A DNA stretch of 64,000 nt. It comes from Syngnathus acus (lineage: Eukaryota > Chordata > Actinopteri > Syngnathiformes > Syngnathidae). The position numbers and the translations under genes were made by a program. Each line of letters starts with the position of its first letter. Positions within the stretch are counted from its first letter, which is position 1. Positions 25,401 to 35,913 of the stretch are shown here, piece by piece. The DNA is taken from NCBI RefSeq assembly GCF_901709675.1, contig NC_051098.1, positions 5,592,000-5,655,999 on the forward strand, written 5' to 3'. The notes under the pieces are model-generated. The model was not told the DNA's origin and did no database searches. It saw only the letters and a list, made by a program, of their open reading frames with translations.

Positions 25401-28400
25401 AGACTATTTTTTGTTTGAATAACCTTTGCTTACACAAGGCAACATTGATTCTAGTTTTGTTAGCCTGTCTTTGCATCCATGCATTTTGACTTAGCGTTAA
25501 ACAAAAGGACCTTTGTGAAGCAAAGCTATATGTGATTTGTGTAATTCTCCTTGTGCTCTGTCTAATTTGAAGAGAAACCAGTTTGAGGCAGGCTCTTGGC
25601 CTCTTTTGAAGAAATCTTCACAATGTAACAAACTGCAGCTTCTTTGATGTATACTGCTACAGTTGAGCCAAGTAGGTTTATGCAACTGACCCAGAAACTT
25701 CGCGTCCGTCTACTTAAAGTCAGCATTACTTTGCATTTTTGCAGTACTGCGAGCAAACCATTTCAGCCGTAGCCTGTTCTAATAAAATTAAAAAGGTCGA
25801 ATGTTTCTGTGCAATGCTCTTGTCCCCTCTTTCAAAATCACTTTAGTCAAGTATTTTTGGATAGGTTTTTTTTCATGGGAAAGTCACGGACAACAATAAA
25901 GTAACTACAAATTTTATTTTTTGTCTTAAATTGGATAGGGGATGGGATTAAATAAGTCTTACTTCTTCCCACTCTGCCCATTTTGTGCAGTAGATTTTCT
26001 GTTTATACCTAGTATTTATACAAAGTCTTCATTTAAATGACTTTCACCTTATTTTTGCTTTTTATTTTTGTCTTCATTTGATTCATGATATATAGTTTAC
26101 ATGTTTGAAACCAATAAATTCATTCTTTTTTTACTTGTTTCTTTTTTTTGTGATTTTGTTAATTGCAATTTGTTGCTCTTTAAAATAACTTGGTGACCTG
26201 TATTTTCTGTTCTTGTTCATCTCTTCCAACAATATTTGAAAGTATAGTCGACCCTCAGGATTTGTGAATGGTCGTTTGGATTTTTCATCAATATTTCACA
26301 AAAATAATTCACACAATACACAAATAAATACGTAAACAATTGCAAATGACGTTAAACTGCCATGAACATTTCACAGTGATAATTGTTGCAACATCTGCTG
26401 TCAAAATACAGGCGTGACGCACATCACACTTAGTTCACATCTCCACCAAATGATAAACCCGAGGACAAACAAACTCTCAACATTTCAGTTTGCCACTGTA
26501 GAAAATCTCTGTGTGCATACCATCCATACCTAAGAGCTGAAACAGCCGCTGTCAGTGTCTGTGTGCTCGCCCCTTCCTTCCTGTGTCTACTCCCAATCTA
26601 TGTACAAATCACAGTCACCTGCCTCTCTGTCGCGTATATAAGTCCTGTCTGCGTGTCACACCCCTGTCGGATTGTTCTCTTCTCTCGTCTGTCGTCGTCG
26701 TCGTCGTCGTCGTTCCTGTCTTTATCTTGTCTTTTTGTTCAGTTAGTCTTGTCCCTAGTCAACCTTCCTATAGTCTGTCTTTGAGTTCTCCAATAAACCC
26801 TGGTCCAAGCTGCGTTTGGTCACCCTGCTCCATTCCTTCCATGACAGCAGCAGCGTGCGCATTTGTATTGTTTATTTTACACTTTGCCTCCAGCCAAAAA
26901 TGGCAACTCACTAGAATTGTGAGTGAGAAATGCCATGGCTAAGGCAAAACAAAATATTGTGAGGACTGTTTAATACATGAGCGGACCGTATTAATCTTGA
27001 GTCAACAAGCAAATAGTTTCTATTCCTACACAGAAAGTGCTTGTCCTTGCTCAACATTATGACTCCCATTCTCTCCCACACACACAAGCCTGAGAAATCC
27101 TTTCTTGGTACCATGAATAACATTATGACCCATTCATTTTTCCAAAGAATAAAAGTGTGGGGCGAGTGGATGACGAATGCGACACGGAGGCTGGAAACAG
27201 CATCGACATGTAAGTGATGACAAGCTGATTTACGTACCTATCTCAAAGCTCCCATCAATGATGCCTATTAGGTAACTGGGAATGTCAAAGCGTCTCTCCA
27301 ACTGAGTTATCGTGCTCTTCATGTAGCTCCCCGACAGAGCCTTTGCAAAATAGGCAAAGGACAGAGCCACCAGAAACATCTGAGAGGAGAATGGAAATGG
27401 ATGAGGACAAATTAGATACACGTAAAAGGGTCTTTGTATCAACATACAATGGTGCTTTTGTTTACATTAAGTGAAGACAAGTAACAACCATGTTCAGATG
27501 AGTGCAAGATTGAATTAAGCTTTTACCAAGCAAATCTTTTCTGATGACAAATAACAGTTCCAATTTATCATTACAAAGATCCTTTGAAATGATTCCATGA
27601 ACAAAATGATCTGTGTATGTCTGTATTGCTTGGTTTCTAATTTCTATTGGCTTCTACTGTTGTCAATCAAGAAGCCAGTTAGCATCACCTCTTTGGAACG
27701 TGACCCATCCTGCCTTGCCCTTTTTCGTTTACTGCAGTGAGAAGAGTTGCGAGGCAGCAGTTCCAAGTTTTACTGTGAAGTGTGCGTGCATAAAAGTCAC
27801 CACCTGCTGAGGATGTAAAGTCCAGCCACCCCTGTTCAAATGACAGCTTTCCTTTGATAAAATAATGAGACCAAGATAAATATTTTAAAAACTTTTTCCA
27901 CTTTTAACATAATGTATAAACTGTATGACTTAATGAGGGGGAGCTGAGAGGGAAAAGGAATGTAAAAGTAAGTGAGAGAATGTGGTCGCATAGTGTGCAC
28001 AAACCCCGGGGATTTGGTCGTGTTCAGAATTAACCAATCCAAAACAAATTCATGTTAAATGGGAGTCAGCACATGCTTGCCAGCATCTAAAGTGCCTCTG
28101 ATTAACTCCAATTAAAGTTCAAGTGTTATACATCTAATAGCTACTAATTATTTGGAATTGACCATGAAGGTGTGCTTGGAAAAATATGAAGGTTTCATAG
28201 CATATTCAGATAGCAAATTATGTATTTTAGCTTGCAAGTTGTTGACACTCTCTTGCGGTAAATGACAGTTTATGGCAAGTTTGATCATTATGTTCCATTT
28301 GAACATATCAGCGTTTAAAAGTAATCAATAACGTTTTATATATTTTTTTCGGCTAAACAAATTTTGAGATGAACTGTAGATGTTTTTGTTCTAGTAAATA

Positions 28401-30228
28401 GTCATAGTATTGTGATTTTTACCGGTATTGTTGGCAAAAAATAAAATTAAATCGAGTTATTCTGCGGTTAAAAAAACATAATACATGTTTTCTATAAATT
28501 CATAAGATTGTGAAAATCTATTCAATGACATTACCGCAAAGGTTAGACACTCCTATATGTGATACTGTATTCATTTGTACATTAACAGTTTTGTTTGAAT
28601 GAAAAATATGAGCCAAACACACTATAATCTCAACCTATCAATGCTGGGTAAGCCAACTGAAAATTTTAGCAAATTGGAGTGTGATGTTCTCAGCTAATTA
28701 CTACATTTTGCAATTTGAGAAATAAATGAAGCTGTTGAGCCGCATATAATCACCACTAGATTGTGACAATCTTAATTAGCAGGATTATGTGAAAACTGGT
28801 TTCCTAAATGATTGTGCACACAAAATCAAAGGATGATCAAGCAATCCCCTTAATTTGCATGCAGGGTAAACAAGCTGTAAAATTTACAGCAGCTTTCCTC
28901 CAGTCAGAGAATTCAGTCATGTTACAGCTCACAATGACATTGTTTGTTCCACAATGAATGACGCCCTCTAATAATGTGTACACTTTGTTCAGAAAAAAAT
29001 TCTGATCCTTTTTGTTTGATCAAATTCTGTTACAATTTTTAAATCGTATTGCACAATTTCCTCTGACATTGGTGCATCTGAATTTGTGTGCAGCTTTGCA
29101 CAGTCAAATAACTCCATTCTCAAGAAAGTCGTGATACAATAGATGTCACCCAATCTCTTTGGTACAATAAACAAAAAGCAGGTAAGTATAGGATTACATT
29201 TGCAGGAGAATGTGCCGTGTCCCACCCAAATGTAAACAATTCTGAGAAGAAACAAAGTCTGTATTATGAGAAGCTGCTTGAAGACCATTGTCTCACGTCA
29301 CTTTTATCTGGTTGGAGAAGCAACAAGAGGGTTTGATCTTATTTAAAGTTCCACCAACTTTGTAAGAAGACTTTCTGCTTATTTTTTTTAAAGGTGGTTT
29401 TCCAGAGAAGGAAAGGCGAGAGTGAGATGGAAAAGCCTGAGGTGGTCTAATCACAACATCGCATGCTGTGTTCTCCCTTATTTCTCCGCTCTTTCTTTGA
29501 GGTGGACTATGGAACAAAACATTGTGAGGCAGGTAGATGGACAACAATGGAGATATAGAATAAAACCCAGAAAAGAGCTTGCCAAGTGTCAAACTGTTAT
29601 ACTTGAGACTTTGTTATAAAAAAACAACAACGTTACACTTGAGACCTAGTTCTAAAAAAAAAGACAGTGTTTCAATAATCTGATGAACTTTCACTTAATG
29701 CAAGACTGTCCCACTTTAAGTTCTGCTTAAAGGGCGCAGGCCAATAAATGCCAGCTCTGGTGTTACACCTCGAAAGAGGCTTACATGTTTCATGATGAAT
29801 AAATGAGCATTCAATGTGCTTTACAATAGGCACTCAAAAGGAAACATGGTAAAGGGCACACACTTGTTAAAAAGTGAACTAAAGTTTTCTAAATAAGACC
29901 CGCACAACATTCTTTTATTATTCTCAACACCTACCGTGGCCAAAGATATGAGTTTATATACGTTGAATTGAGAGTGTTTATACAACTAAGGCAAGTTTGG
30001 AGCAACATGTGACGCATTGACAGGATTAACAATACATTTATCGTCAGTACCCTCCTTCACAAGATCAAAATAATTAAAATTCCCAAAATAATCTCATCTT
30101 CCATCTCATTGTGAAATAAAGACAGTACTTGCCTTAAGACTGGAGCAGGATGAAGGGCGTGTTTTTCTGGATGCATCGTCACTGCGTCGGGTCTTCTGCA
30201 TAGCGCCGTGCTCTGCTCCAACCTCCAT
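13639..30228 (-). CDS. slco1c1: Solute carrier organic anion transporter 1C1-like (OATP1C1), 14 coding exons
   Basis: Coding exons in transcript order: 30228-30133, 27379-27238, 23562-23430, 23331-23255, 23134-22988, 22017-21919, 20769-20527, 20315-20151, 20049-19854, 19719-19554, 17958-17786, 14432-14368, 14077-13960 and 13876-13639. All phases agree, giving 685 aa. OATPs are 12-helix plasma-membrane carriers; OATP1C1 carries thyroxine and organic anions across brain barriers. Visible marks: [18 protein letters not shown] in the first membrane segment; [12 protein letters not shown] near helix 4; the OATP signature [13 protein letters not shown] at residues 240-252; FNSL-like [18 protein letters not shown]; a cysteine-rich Kazal-like loop (CNSNCFC, WDPVCG, SPCLAGC, NCSCVG) over about residues 444-500; and [20 protein letters not shown]. 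The first intron needs a GC donor (AAG|GCAAGT). The pde3a neighbour supports 1C1 over other SLCO1 members, but a fish-specific SLCO1 paralogue is possible. Confidence 0.92.
14133..14326. mobile_element. hAT-like MITE in slco1c1 intron
   Basis: The two ends are inverted copies of about 65 nt. The left reads CAGTAATGGTTAAATTAAG, then a TTCAAATT stretch and TTTTTGACTCCTCTAGATGC. The right, in reverse complement, reads TAGTGATGGGAAAAATGAAA, then CTTCAAATTT and TTTTTTGACTCCTCTAGATG. Termini of the CAGTGATGGG type are typical of non-autonomous hAT elements in fish. It fills most of the 290-bp intron between exons 13 and 12. The target duplication is not clear to me. Confidence 0.6.
14805..15758. 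mobile_element. DNA transposon with 24-bp terminal inverted repeats, TA target site
   Basis: Both ends carry CCGTATTGGCCCGAATATAA followed by GACG as perfect 24-nt terminal inverted repeats, each bordered outside by TA (14803-14804 and 15759-15760). The 954-bp interior has no full transposase. Near 15062-15126 a short frame reads ...[19 protein letters not shown]-stop, an acidic tail of the kind seen at the C-terminus of pogo-like transposases. This suggests a deletion derivative of a Tc1/mariner-pogo type element. The superfamily is inferred from the TA site and this tail. Confidence 0.7.
16062..16127 (-). repeat. LINE 3'-tail-like repeat, inverted copy of 7876-7934
   Basis: Plus-strand TCAAAGTCAAAGTCAAAGTC, then TGCTTTATTATCAATTTCTT and CACAGTCAAGACACACAAAG, is the reverse complement of the element at 7876-7934, with three terminal tandem units instead of two. 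Confidence 0.6.
16265..16622 (+). mobile_element. Solo LTR (Gypsy-type) with 5-bp target duplication
   Basis: The 358-bp element begins TGTCAC and ends GTGACA, perfect short inverted ends, and is flanked by the direct repeat AAAAC (16260-16264 and 16623-16627). Inside are a TATA-like TATTTAAGTCC near 16409 and AATAAACCCTGGTCCAAGC near 16569 as poly(A) signal region, in + orientation. No internal retroviral coding sequence adjoins, so it is a solo LTR from recombination. It lies in the slco1c1 intron between exons 12 and 11. The Gypsy label is inferred. Confidence 0.8.
17200..17412 (-). repeat. Diverged SINE fragment
   Basis: Plus-strand AATCAGAGGGCAAACAACCA, then GGACAATCTAGT, then GAATATGCAAACTCCAGAGA and GAACTGTGAGGCGGATGTGC matches the order of the head and middle of the full SINE at 21052-21420 in the same orientation, with many changes. 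Confidence 0.55.
18702..18736. repeat. (CATT)n tract
   Basis: Six CATT units followed by a TATTTATTTA stretch, immediately left of the MITE at 18737. Confidence 0.85.
18737..18906. mobile_element. 170-bp MITE with near-perfect terminal inverted repeats, TA target site
   Basis: The left end CCGTAATTTTCGGACTATAA plus GTCGCG and the right end, in reverse complement, agree at 25 of 26 positions. TA flanks both sides (18735-18736 and 18907-18908). The interior has a further inverted pair of GCGACTTATACTC-type segments, so the whole element can fold into a hairpin. It has the same layout as the larger element at 14805-15758 but a different end sequence. A Tc1/mariner-like superfamily is inferred from the TA site. 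Confidence 0.75.
18940..19430. other. Unclassified GC-rich block in slco1c1 intron
   Basis: This stretch is clearly richer in C and CpG than the surrounding intron (for example CGTCGCCTGAGTATTAGACG, then CGCCCTCCGCCGCGTACC). It holds no long ORF, no splice-consistent exon and no end repeats that I can see. It looks like an inserted sequence, probably part of a retroelement, but I do not recognise it. Confidence 0.35.
20348..20450. repeat. (GAGT)n microsatellite
   Basis: About 25 uninterrupted GAGT units in the slco1c1 intron only 32 bp from the end of exon 8 (20315). Confidence 0.97.
20881..20969 (-). repeat. 5'-truncated SINE tail
   Basis: CCATCCATCCATTTTCTGGA, then CCGCTTAGTCCCCACGGGGG and GGAGCCTATCCCAGCCGTCA is the tail of the same SINE as 21052-21420, cut off at about 20969 and bordered on both sides by (ATT)n. 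It is nearly identical to the matching part of the full copy. Confidence 0.8.
21052..21420 (-). mobile_element. Full-length tRNA-headed SINE with 13-bp target duplication
   Basis: On the - strand the element starts GGCGGCTCGGTGGCGCACTG, has a box-A-like GGGTAGCACGT and a perfect box B GGTTCGATTCC (plus-strand 21357-21367), then the long conserved body, and ends AAAATGGATGGATGGATG. It is flanked by the direct repeat TGCAACTTTTTTT (21039-21051 and 21421-21433), the mark of retroposition. Partial relatives occur at 2930, 7365, 8058, 12129, 17200, 20881, 42790, 48480 and 51820. The SINE class is inferred from the tRNA-like head and simple-repeat tail; the tail may be shared with an L2-type LINE. 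Confidence 0.75.
22333..22415. repeat. (GAAT)n microsatellite
   Basis: About 20 GAAT units in the slco1c1 intron between exons 6 and 5. Confidence 0.97.
22456..22500. repeat. (ATT)n microsatellite
   Basis: About 15 ATT units with one G interruption near 22489. Confidence 0.95.
22547..22875. mobile_element. pogo/Tigger-like MITE
   Basis: The left end CAGTGATCCCTCGCTACTTC and the right end, in reverse complement, CAGTAATCCCTCGTTTATCG share CAGTRATCCCTCG. Subterminal segments (TTTATCGCAG and ACTTATCGCGGG) also pair. TA lies outside the left end (22545-22546), while the right flank reads GT, so one target copy is mutated or lost. No transposase frame remains. CAGT..ACTG ends with a TA site fit non-autonomous pogo elements. 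Confidence 0.6.
24680..24853. repeat. Perfect 87-bp tandem duplication
   Basis: Two head-to-tail copies of an 87-bp unit (24680-24766 and 24767-24853) starting CTATTTGAAAAATGGATGGA and ending TACCTTCCCTTCCT are identical in my reading. 87 is a multiple of three, so a chance frame carries a 29-residue repeat. It lies in the slco1c1 intron between exons 3 and 2. Confidence 0.95.
26550..26846 (+). mobile_element. Second, shorter copy of the solo LTR at 16265-16622
   Basis: The element starts TGTCA and ends TGACA. From TGTGCTCGCCCCTTCC onward it follows the LTR at 16265-16622, including the TATATAAGTCCTGTCTGCG promoter-like box and CCAATAAACCCTGGTCCAAG. It lacks about 60 bp of the 5' part and contains a local (GTC)n expansion near 26691-26715. 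The flanks GCCGC and GCAGC agree at 4 of 5 positions, a possible worn target duplication. Confidence 0.7.
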
Positions 30229-30231
30229 CCT
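30133..30231 (-). promoter_or_regulatory. slco1c1: slco1c1 first coding exon with GC donor
   Basis: The start codon (30226-30228) follows a likely acceptor (CTTTCAG) at 30232. The exon ends SSLK with AAG|GCAAGT. Only use of the GC donor joins phase 0 to MFLVALSF of the next exon; the GT four bases further on shifts the frame. AG|GCAAGT is the standard context for GC-AG introns. Confidence 0.75.
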
Positions 30232-31204
30232 CCTGAAAGGTCACTGTGTCTGCTTTTCTGTAGTCTACCACCAAGTGCAAATTCTTGGCACTGATGCATG
30301 TAAGCCTGTAAATGGATAATTCAAGCATGTGACCCACTTCTTATTCTCAGCACAAACAGAAACATCCTACAACAGGCAAAGGGGAGTACACATGAGTAAG
30401 TAGCACTGTGAAATGAATAAGAATCACCATACATTTAGCAGACTATAACACGATACTTATTGTTTAGAAAAACAGCTCTAGTTCCAAAATCGAAGCAATA
30501 CTAAAATGCAATTTAAAATATACAAAAATAACAATGCATATAACTATACTGCAGAAAATTTTATTAACTTATCAACATGTATTAGAATTGTATTTATAAG
30601 TTTCGGTAAAATACATACTTGTACAAGGCATTTATGAAACCCATTTCAGATGTTCTGTCTTTCTTAGTTTATCAGTCTTGCCCTTTCTCTTCACCCCCAC
30701 TCAGTATATTTTATCGTAGAGAGGAGTCATGTGAAGCTATGAATGTTATGCCTCAGGGGGCAGAATTAGTGATGCCACTTCAGCATGGATCGCAAACAGA
30801 AGACGCCAACAGCATTACTGTCAACAAGACTGCATGGAAGTCTGCATTTCTACACGGCTAAGACAGACCAAAATAATTGGACCTTGAAAAAAAATGTAGC
30901 TTATTAAAAAAAAAATCTTTTGGAGTTGTCATAGCGGAGGCAGTCACAAGCTCCAGATTAAGTATATTAAATTGAATTTACTTAAAGGAGACACTTTTAT
31001 TTTTAAATGTGAAAGTGCTCCAAGCGAATACACTAAGCCTATTAACTATGAAATTAAATAACCAAAAAAAACTTTTGTGGACTGCCTTTTTCGGAAAATG
31101 CGTCTGTGAGTAAAATGTTTTCATTGACAATGTTTTAAAGAATAGCTGGCACCCTTGTAAAACTACACGAGTAGTTGAACCTAACTATTTAGGAGCCTTA
31201 AAAG

Positions 31205-31350
31205 TAGCACTCACTGGTGAGTTAGCAACCTGGGCTTTTTGCTAATTAGATTGGGAGCTGGGTTTTCGGAGGAACCTCATGCCTCGGAAGCATTCATGGT
31301 AGTGCTAGCTGGTGGGTTAGTGACCCAGGCTTTTAGCCTGCTAGTTAGCT
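31205..31350. repeat. Imperfect direct repeat, spacing about 95 bp
   Basis: GTAGCACTCACTGGTGAGTT followed by AGCAACCTGGGCTTTTTGCTA near 31205 recurs as GTAGTGCTAGCTGGTGGGTT followed by AGTGACCCAGGCTTTTAGCCT near 31300. About 80 percent of positions agree. Confidence 0.6.
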
Positions 31351-33268
31351 CATTTGACTCTTAAACAAAAGGATGTTTGTATGGGTGAGTGTTTGTATGG
31401 GTTTGAGCCTCAAGCAGGATTGCCCTATGACCACCATTTACGGATTTAGATTGGGGTCAAAGATTTTGTACTTGGGAAAGGCGAATCTGAAAAAACAAGA
31501 GTTGAACCTGAAATGATGTGAATCTAAAAATATAAAACATGCAACTGAAAAAAAGAAGACTTCAAATCTTGAAAAATAAATGGAGGTGAAAGCTGAAAAT
31601 AAATATAATTTATTCCAAAAACTGACCAAGGCGACACTATTTTCAACTCGAAAAAGTATTTTTATTTTGAATGCATTGTTTGATTTTTCAAGTTTCAAGC
31701 TCAGGACGTTTATTTTCAGATTCAAGTTTTTTTTTTTTCAACTACGAGTTTTGTTCTTTCAAGTACAAGACTTTCTACCTCCATAATGCACCATATACAC
31801 ACAAGACACAAAAAGTGGAATCCAACTTTGCAATGAAGTGCTGCCTCCAAGAGTGAATCACTTCTTTATGAGGACTAGCATAACTGACCATTTTGCTTCC
31901 AGCTTTTACAGTACAGTATGACTTATTTTATTTGTGCTACTTGGCTCTCAATAGTGAACTAGTTCATAGCTCACGTGCATCGGATAAGACTACCCCCTCA
32001 AAAACATAATTTCAACTAGGCAAAATAAGAGTGTGTAAAGTGTGACGTAATTTGAATTTTTGCAAGAGACATGTTAATAAGACAAACAAATAAACTGTTT
32101 TACACTGTGAACAAATGTATAATAAATCTCCCTTTTATTAAAGAAACCTATCTTCTAGTAAAACCCTAATTTGAACAACAATAATTGCTTAACACATTAT
32201 CTGAAACACTGTGTTTTGCATGATGATTTTGAATGCTGCAGGGCCAGTTTAATGCCACTGACATCAATTAGACAACAGTAAAATAACACCTCAGACGCTT
32301 TCACTTGCTTAACTCTTTATTGACTGCTCATGTGGGAAAACACATTCACATGTGCCGTATATATTGTACTCACCTGACCAGTGAAATGATTCTACACGTG
32401 ATGTTCACCCTGCTAATTAATCTTATGAATGAAGGGTTTATGCATTAAACCCAAAGACCCGTTTCTTTCTTGCCTCGGTCTAATCTTTCGTAATATAATC
32501 ATTTTGTTCTAACAACTGAATTGTCATTCTTCCATACACCATCAATAAACTCGGAACTTTCCACATTCTCCACCATTCCAACCTTTTCTTTTGCTCCAAA
32601 TTCATATGAATCCGGACATTTCCAAGGACACACTTATTTACTATATTACTAATTGTGCTGCACACTATATAATACAGTAATTCCCAAACATGGGTGACTA
32701 GTGTGCTGTGACCGTGATCAGCAGGCGAAATTATAAAACCATGCAATTATTTGTCCATTATTTGCTCATCTATCTATGCCAGTTGACGGGGGGGACAATG
32801 AGTAAAATACCTGTTGCCATTCATAAAATAAAAAGTGCTAGTTTTCAACAATTAAACAACACGATTTTTAAGTGAATGGAGAAAGATATTATTTCAGTAT
32901 TCATACTTTGTGTGACATTTTATTTGTTTGGTGACGCGCTTTACTTTTCTTCTAATGCTTCTGGTGCTTTAATGGGCGCTTCAAAAAACACTGCTACAAT
33001 AGTACCAGTATACAATGATCGTGAAACCCGATATGATATCATATATTAATTCATTTTTAGTTATTGAATGAGACAACCGTGGGTTAAATCATGAATAGCT
33101 ACACGAAACGTGATGCCAGAGATGACTCATTCTATAGCTTTGTCGGATGCCTGCTTTAGTTATCGAGATCATTCATGCATGCAATCGAGAGGCAAATGAA
33201 AACATGAAGTGTGAAATCGTTTCCATTGCACACTGAGCTGAACTGAACTTTGAAGGCGAGTCGCTTAC

Positions 33269-33420
33269 CTTCGTGACAAATTGTGGTGTGCTTCCGAGAT
33301 GGAGACCACAGCACAGGTAAGCTCCGGTGTTTTAAGATGACAGAGAATGGGAGGAGGCGCCTGCTCTTAACTGGAGTCCGGTGTTTCGGCACAACACCAG
33401 CCTCCACTTGTAAAGATCAA
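33269..33420 (-). promoter_or_regulatory. Possible untranslated first exon and promoter of slco1c1
   Basis: On the - strand a moderately GC-rich stretch ends at the strong donor CACGAAG|GTAAGCG (exon end 33269), pointing toward slco1c1. Upstream of it lie CCTCC-rich and TCCAATCT-type (plus-strand AGATTGGC near 33439) promoter-like motifs. There is no open start codon that joins the coding frame, so if real it is a 5' UTR exon about 3 kb from the start codon. Confidence 0.35.
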
Positions 33421-35547
33421 GTCAAGCCAGCCTCCATTTAGATTGGCAATAAAAGTGTTACTGGTACCCTACGTTGCGGTAAAGCGCTGCAAAGTGCAAA
33501 CGCGCTCGGATGACAAATTTCAAAATAAAAGCTATAATGACAGAAGTTGAATGGGAGCGTGATGGTCACTCCGAATCCCACTCCGAAGTAATATCAATAT
33601 TGCATACATTTTTTTAGTCATGTGAATTAAGCTCGTAGCCCATCCCATTGATTAGTACTCAAGAGGTCTCCGTGACATAATTTGTCTGGTGTGTGGCCAT
33701 ATGCGTTTAAAATAAAATATATTATTATTATTATCATTGTTTCAAAAAGGTTGGTAATACCTAGTCTAGTATACCCACCAGTGGAATAGTTGATGATAAC
33801 CTAACCTGAACAATAAAATAACCACATACGTGACAAAGGGCTCTCTTGCATGACAATTACCATTCAAGGAGGACAAAAAACTGATGAAGAAAACATCAAG
33901 TGCAAGATTTTTTTTCCATAAAGATCGACTCACTCAAACTTATTGGGATACTATGTCCTGCATATTATCTCAAACCCACAAATAAATATTTGGCCTACTC
34001 AGGTTGTAGCATAGAGTAGTACAAGACTCATAAGTAAGTGAGACTAAGACATGGCTAGCATCTAGTGGTCATCAGTGAAATTACTATTCCAATCCCTCCG
34101 TTGTTCATCACCTGCGGTTTCGCATATTCACAGACTTTTTGTCTTTTCTCCACTATATTTTCATATTCTGGATTTTCGTCAATGATTGTTTCCCCAATCT
34201 TTGAATTGTTTCGATTTGTAAAAATATATTTATATTTTCTGGTCACAATTAATTAACGAGCCAATCAGAGTTGCTCATCCAGACTGAAGGTACCTAATAT
34301 TGATTGATGGTTTTATATATAAAGGTTGATCTTGGGTTTTTATAATTTCTCCATGGGGCGCTAAGGATGTTTTGTAATTGCCTTTTGAGGGATGGGAGAA
34401 GGGTTTCTTCTCTTTGTCATTGTTGTTGTTTTTAAACAGCATGTATTGCTGAAAACTAAAAACACTTGTACTTACATGGCTATGTGAGCTTTTGTTTTTT
34501 CCGTTTTATAAGTATGAGATAGATCCACATATCTGACATTCAAAGGAATCCTATTGTAGTTTTAATTCATTTGTCATGAGCTCACTGGTTTGTATCAGGA
34601 TAGCTCCTCGTTGTTGTAAAGTTTACCTCATTTTACATTATTAAAACCCCACGAGGGTTAGGGTTATTATTCATGCAGTCAGAGGTTATTATTCATACTC
34701 TTGAGAAATAATGAATGTTAAAACACAGCGGTTGACCTCCTTTATTCACAGCTGGCACAGTGTGCACAGGTAATAGTCAAAATCATTTATGCTTTTCTGT
34801 TCCCATGGTTACGTGTCGTCAATTCAACCTGGATTGAGGACGTGAATTCTGAGTCCTGCATGAATATTATTCATGAGTGGCGAAGAGGCAGTTTTCACCT
34901 GAAAAAACTAACTTGAAGAATGGAGAATTAGACATAAAATGTTGCAGCAGTCCAGTAATTTATTTTGAAAGGGAGTGCTTTACAATGCTGCATAAGTCCA
35001 AGACACTAATCAAATTAATGTATTTGCATTGTTCCCTCTGAGAAAGCAAATAAGAACGTTGTATTTCCGCTATTTTAACAACGAAGTCACCTCCAACCTC
35101 TGCCTTCAAGTCACCTGCTTCATATTTATTTTTGGTAAAATGAAGAGAGATAGAAAGAGGGAGAGAGCAGTAATCATGGTGTCGCTCGCTATGCTTGTAA
35201 GGCGTGTGAAATTAGTAAGGGGATTTCAACACCTTGAAACGGTCACAATTCCTCTGTGGAATTTTGTTGCGTGACCATGGCTCTGGCCTACAAAGACTAT
35301 GTTTCATGTGATTAGCTCATTTGTAATATCATATGACAAACACAACGCTACCTTCCATTCATTTAAGCAGGCATTATCATGCACTACAAAAAAAGAGACT
35401 CCATTGTGAACTGAATTGATGAAAGCATGCAAATGTATTGGTTTTAGTCACCTAGTTGGAAAGTTTGAGTCTTAAAATGGAAAACAGCTAACTTCCCCTT
35501 ACTAAACAAGTGGAAAACTGAAAAGCATACTTTCTCCTCACCCAATG

Positions 35548-35811
<264 letters not shown>

Positions 35812-35913
35812 CACAGAGACACAGAGAGAGAAATGCTGATAAACCCTAACTGATAAACATCATATATACGTATATATATATATTATTTATATTATATATT
35901 ATATTATATTTCT

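Noticed and set aside
28245-28560. Possible inverted pair TTGCGGTAA...TTACCGCAA as MITE ends
   Set aside because: Only about 9-10 bases pair and the flanks do not extend the match or show a target duplication.
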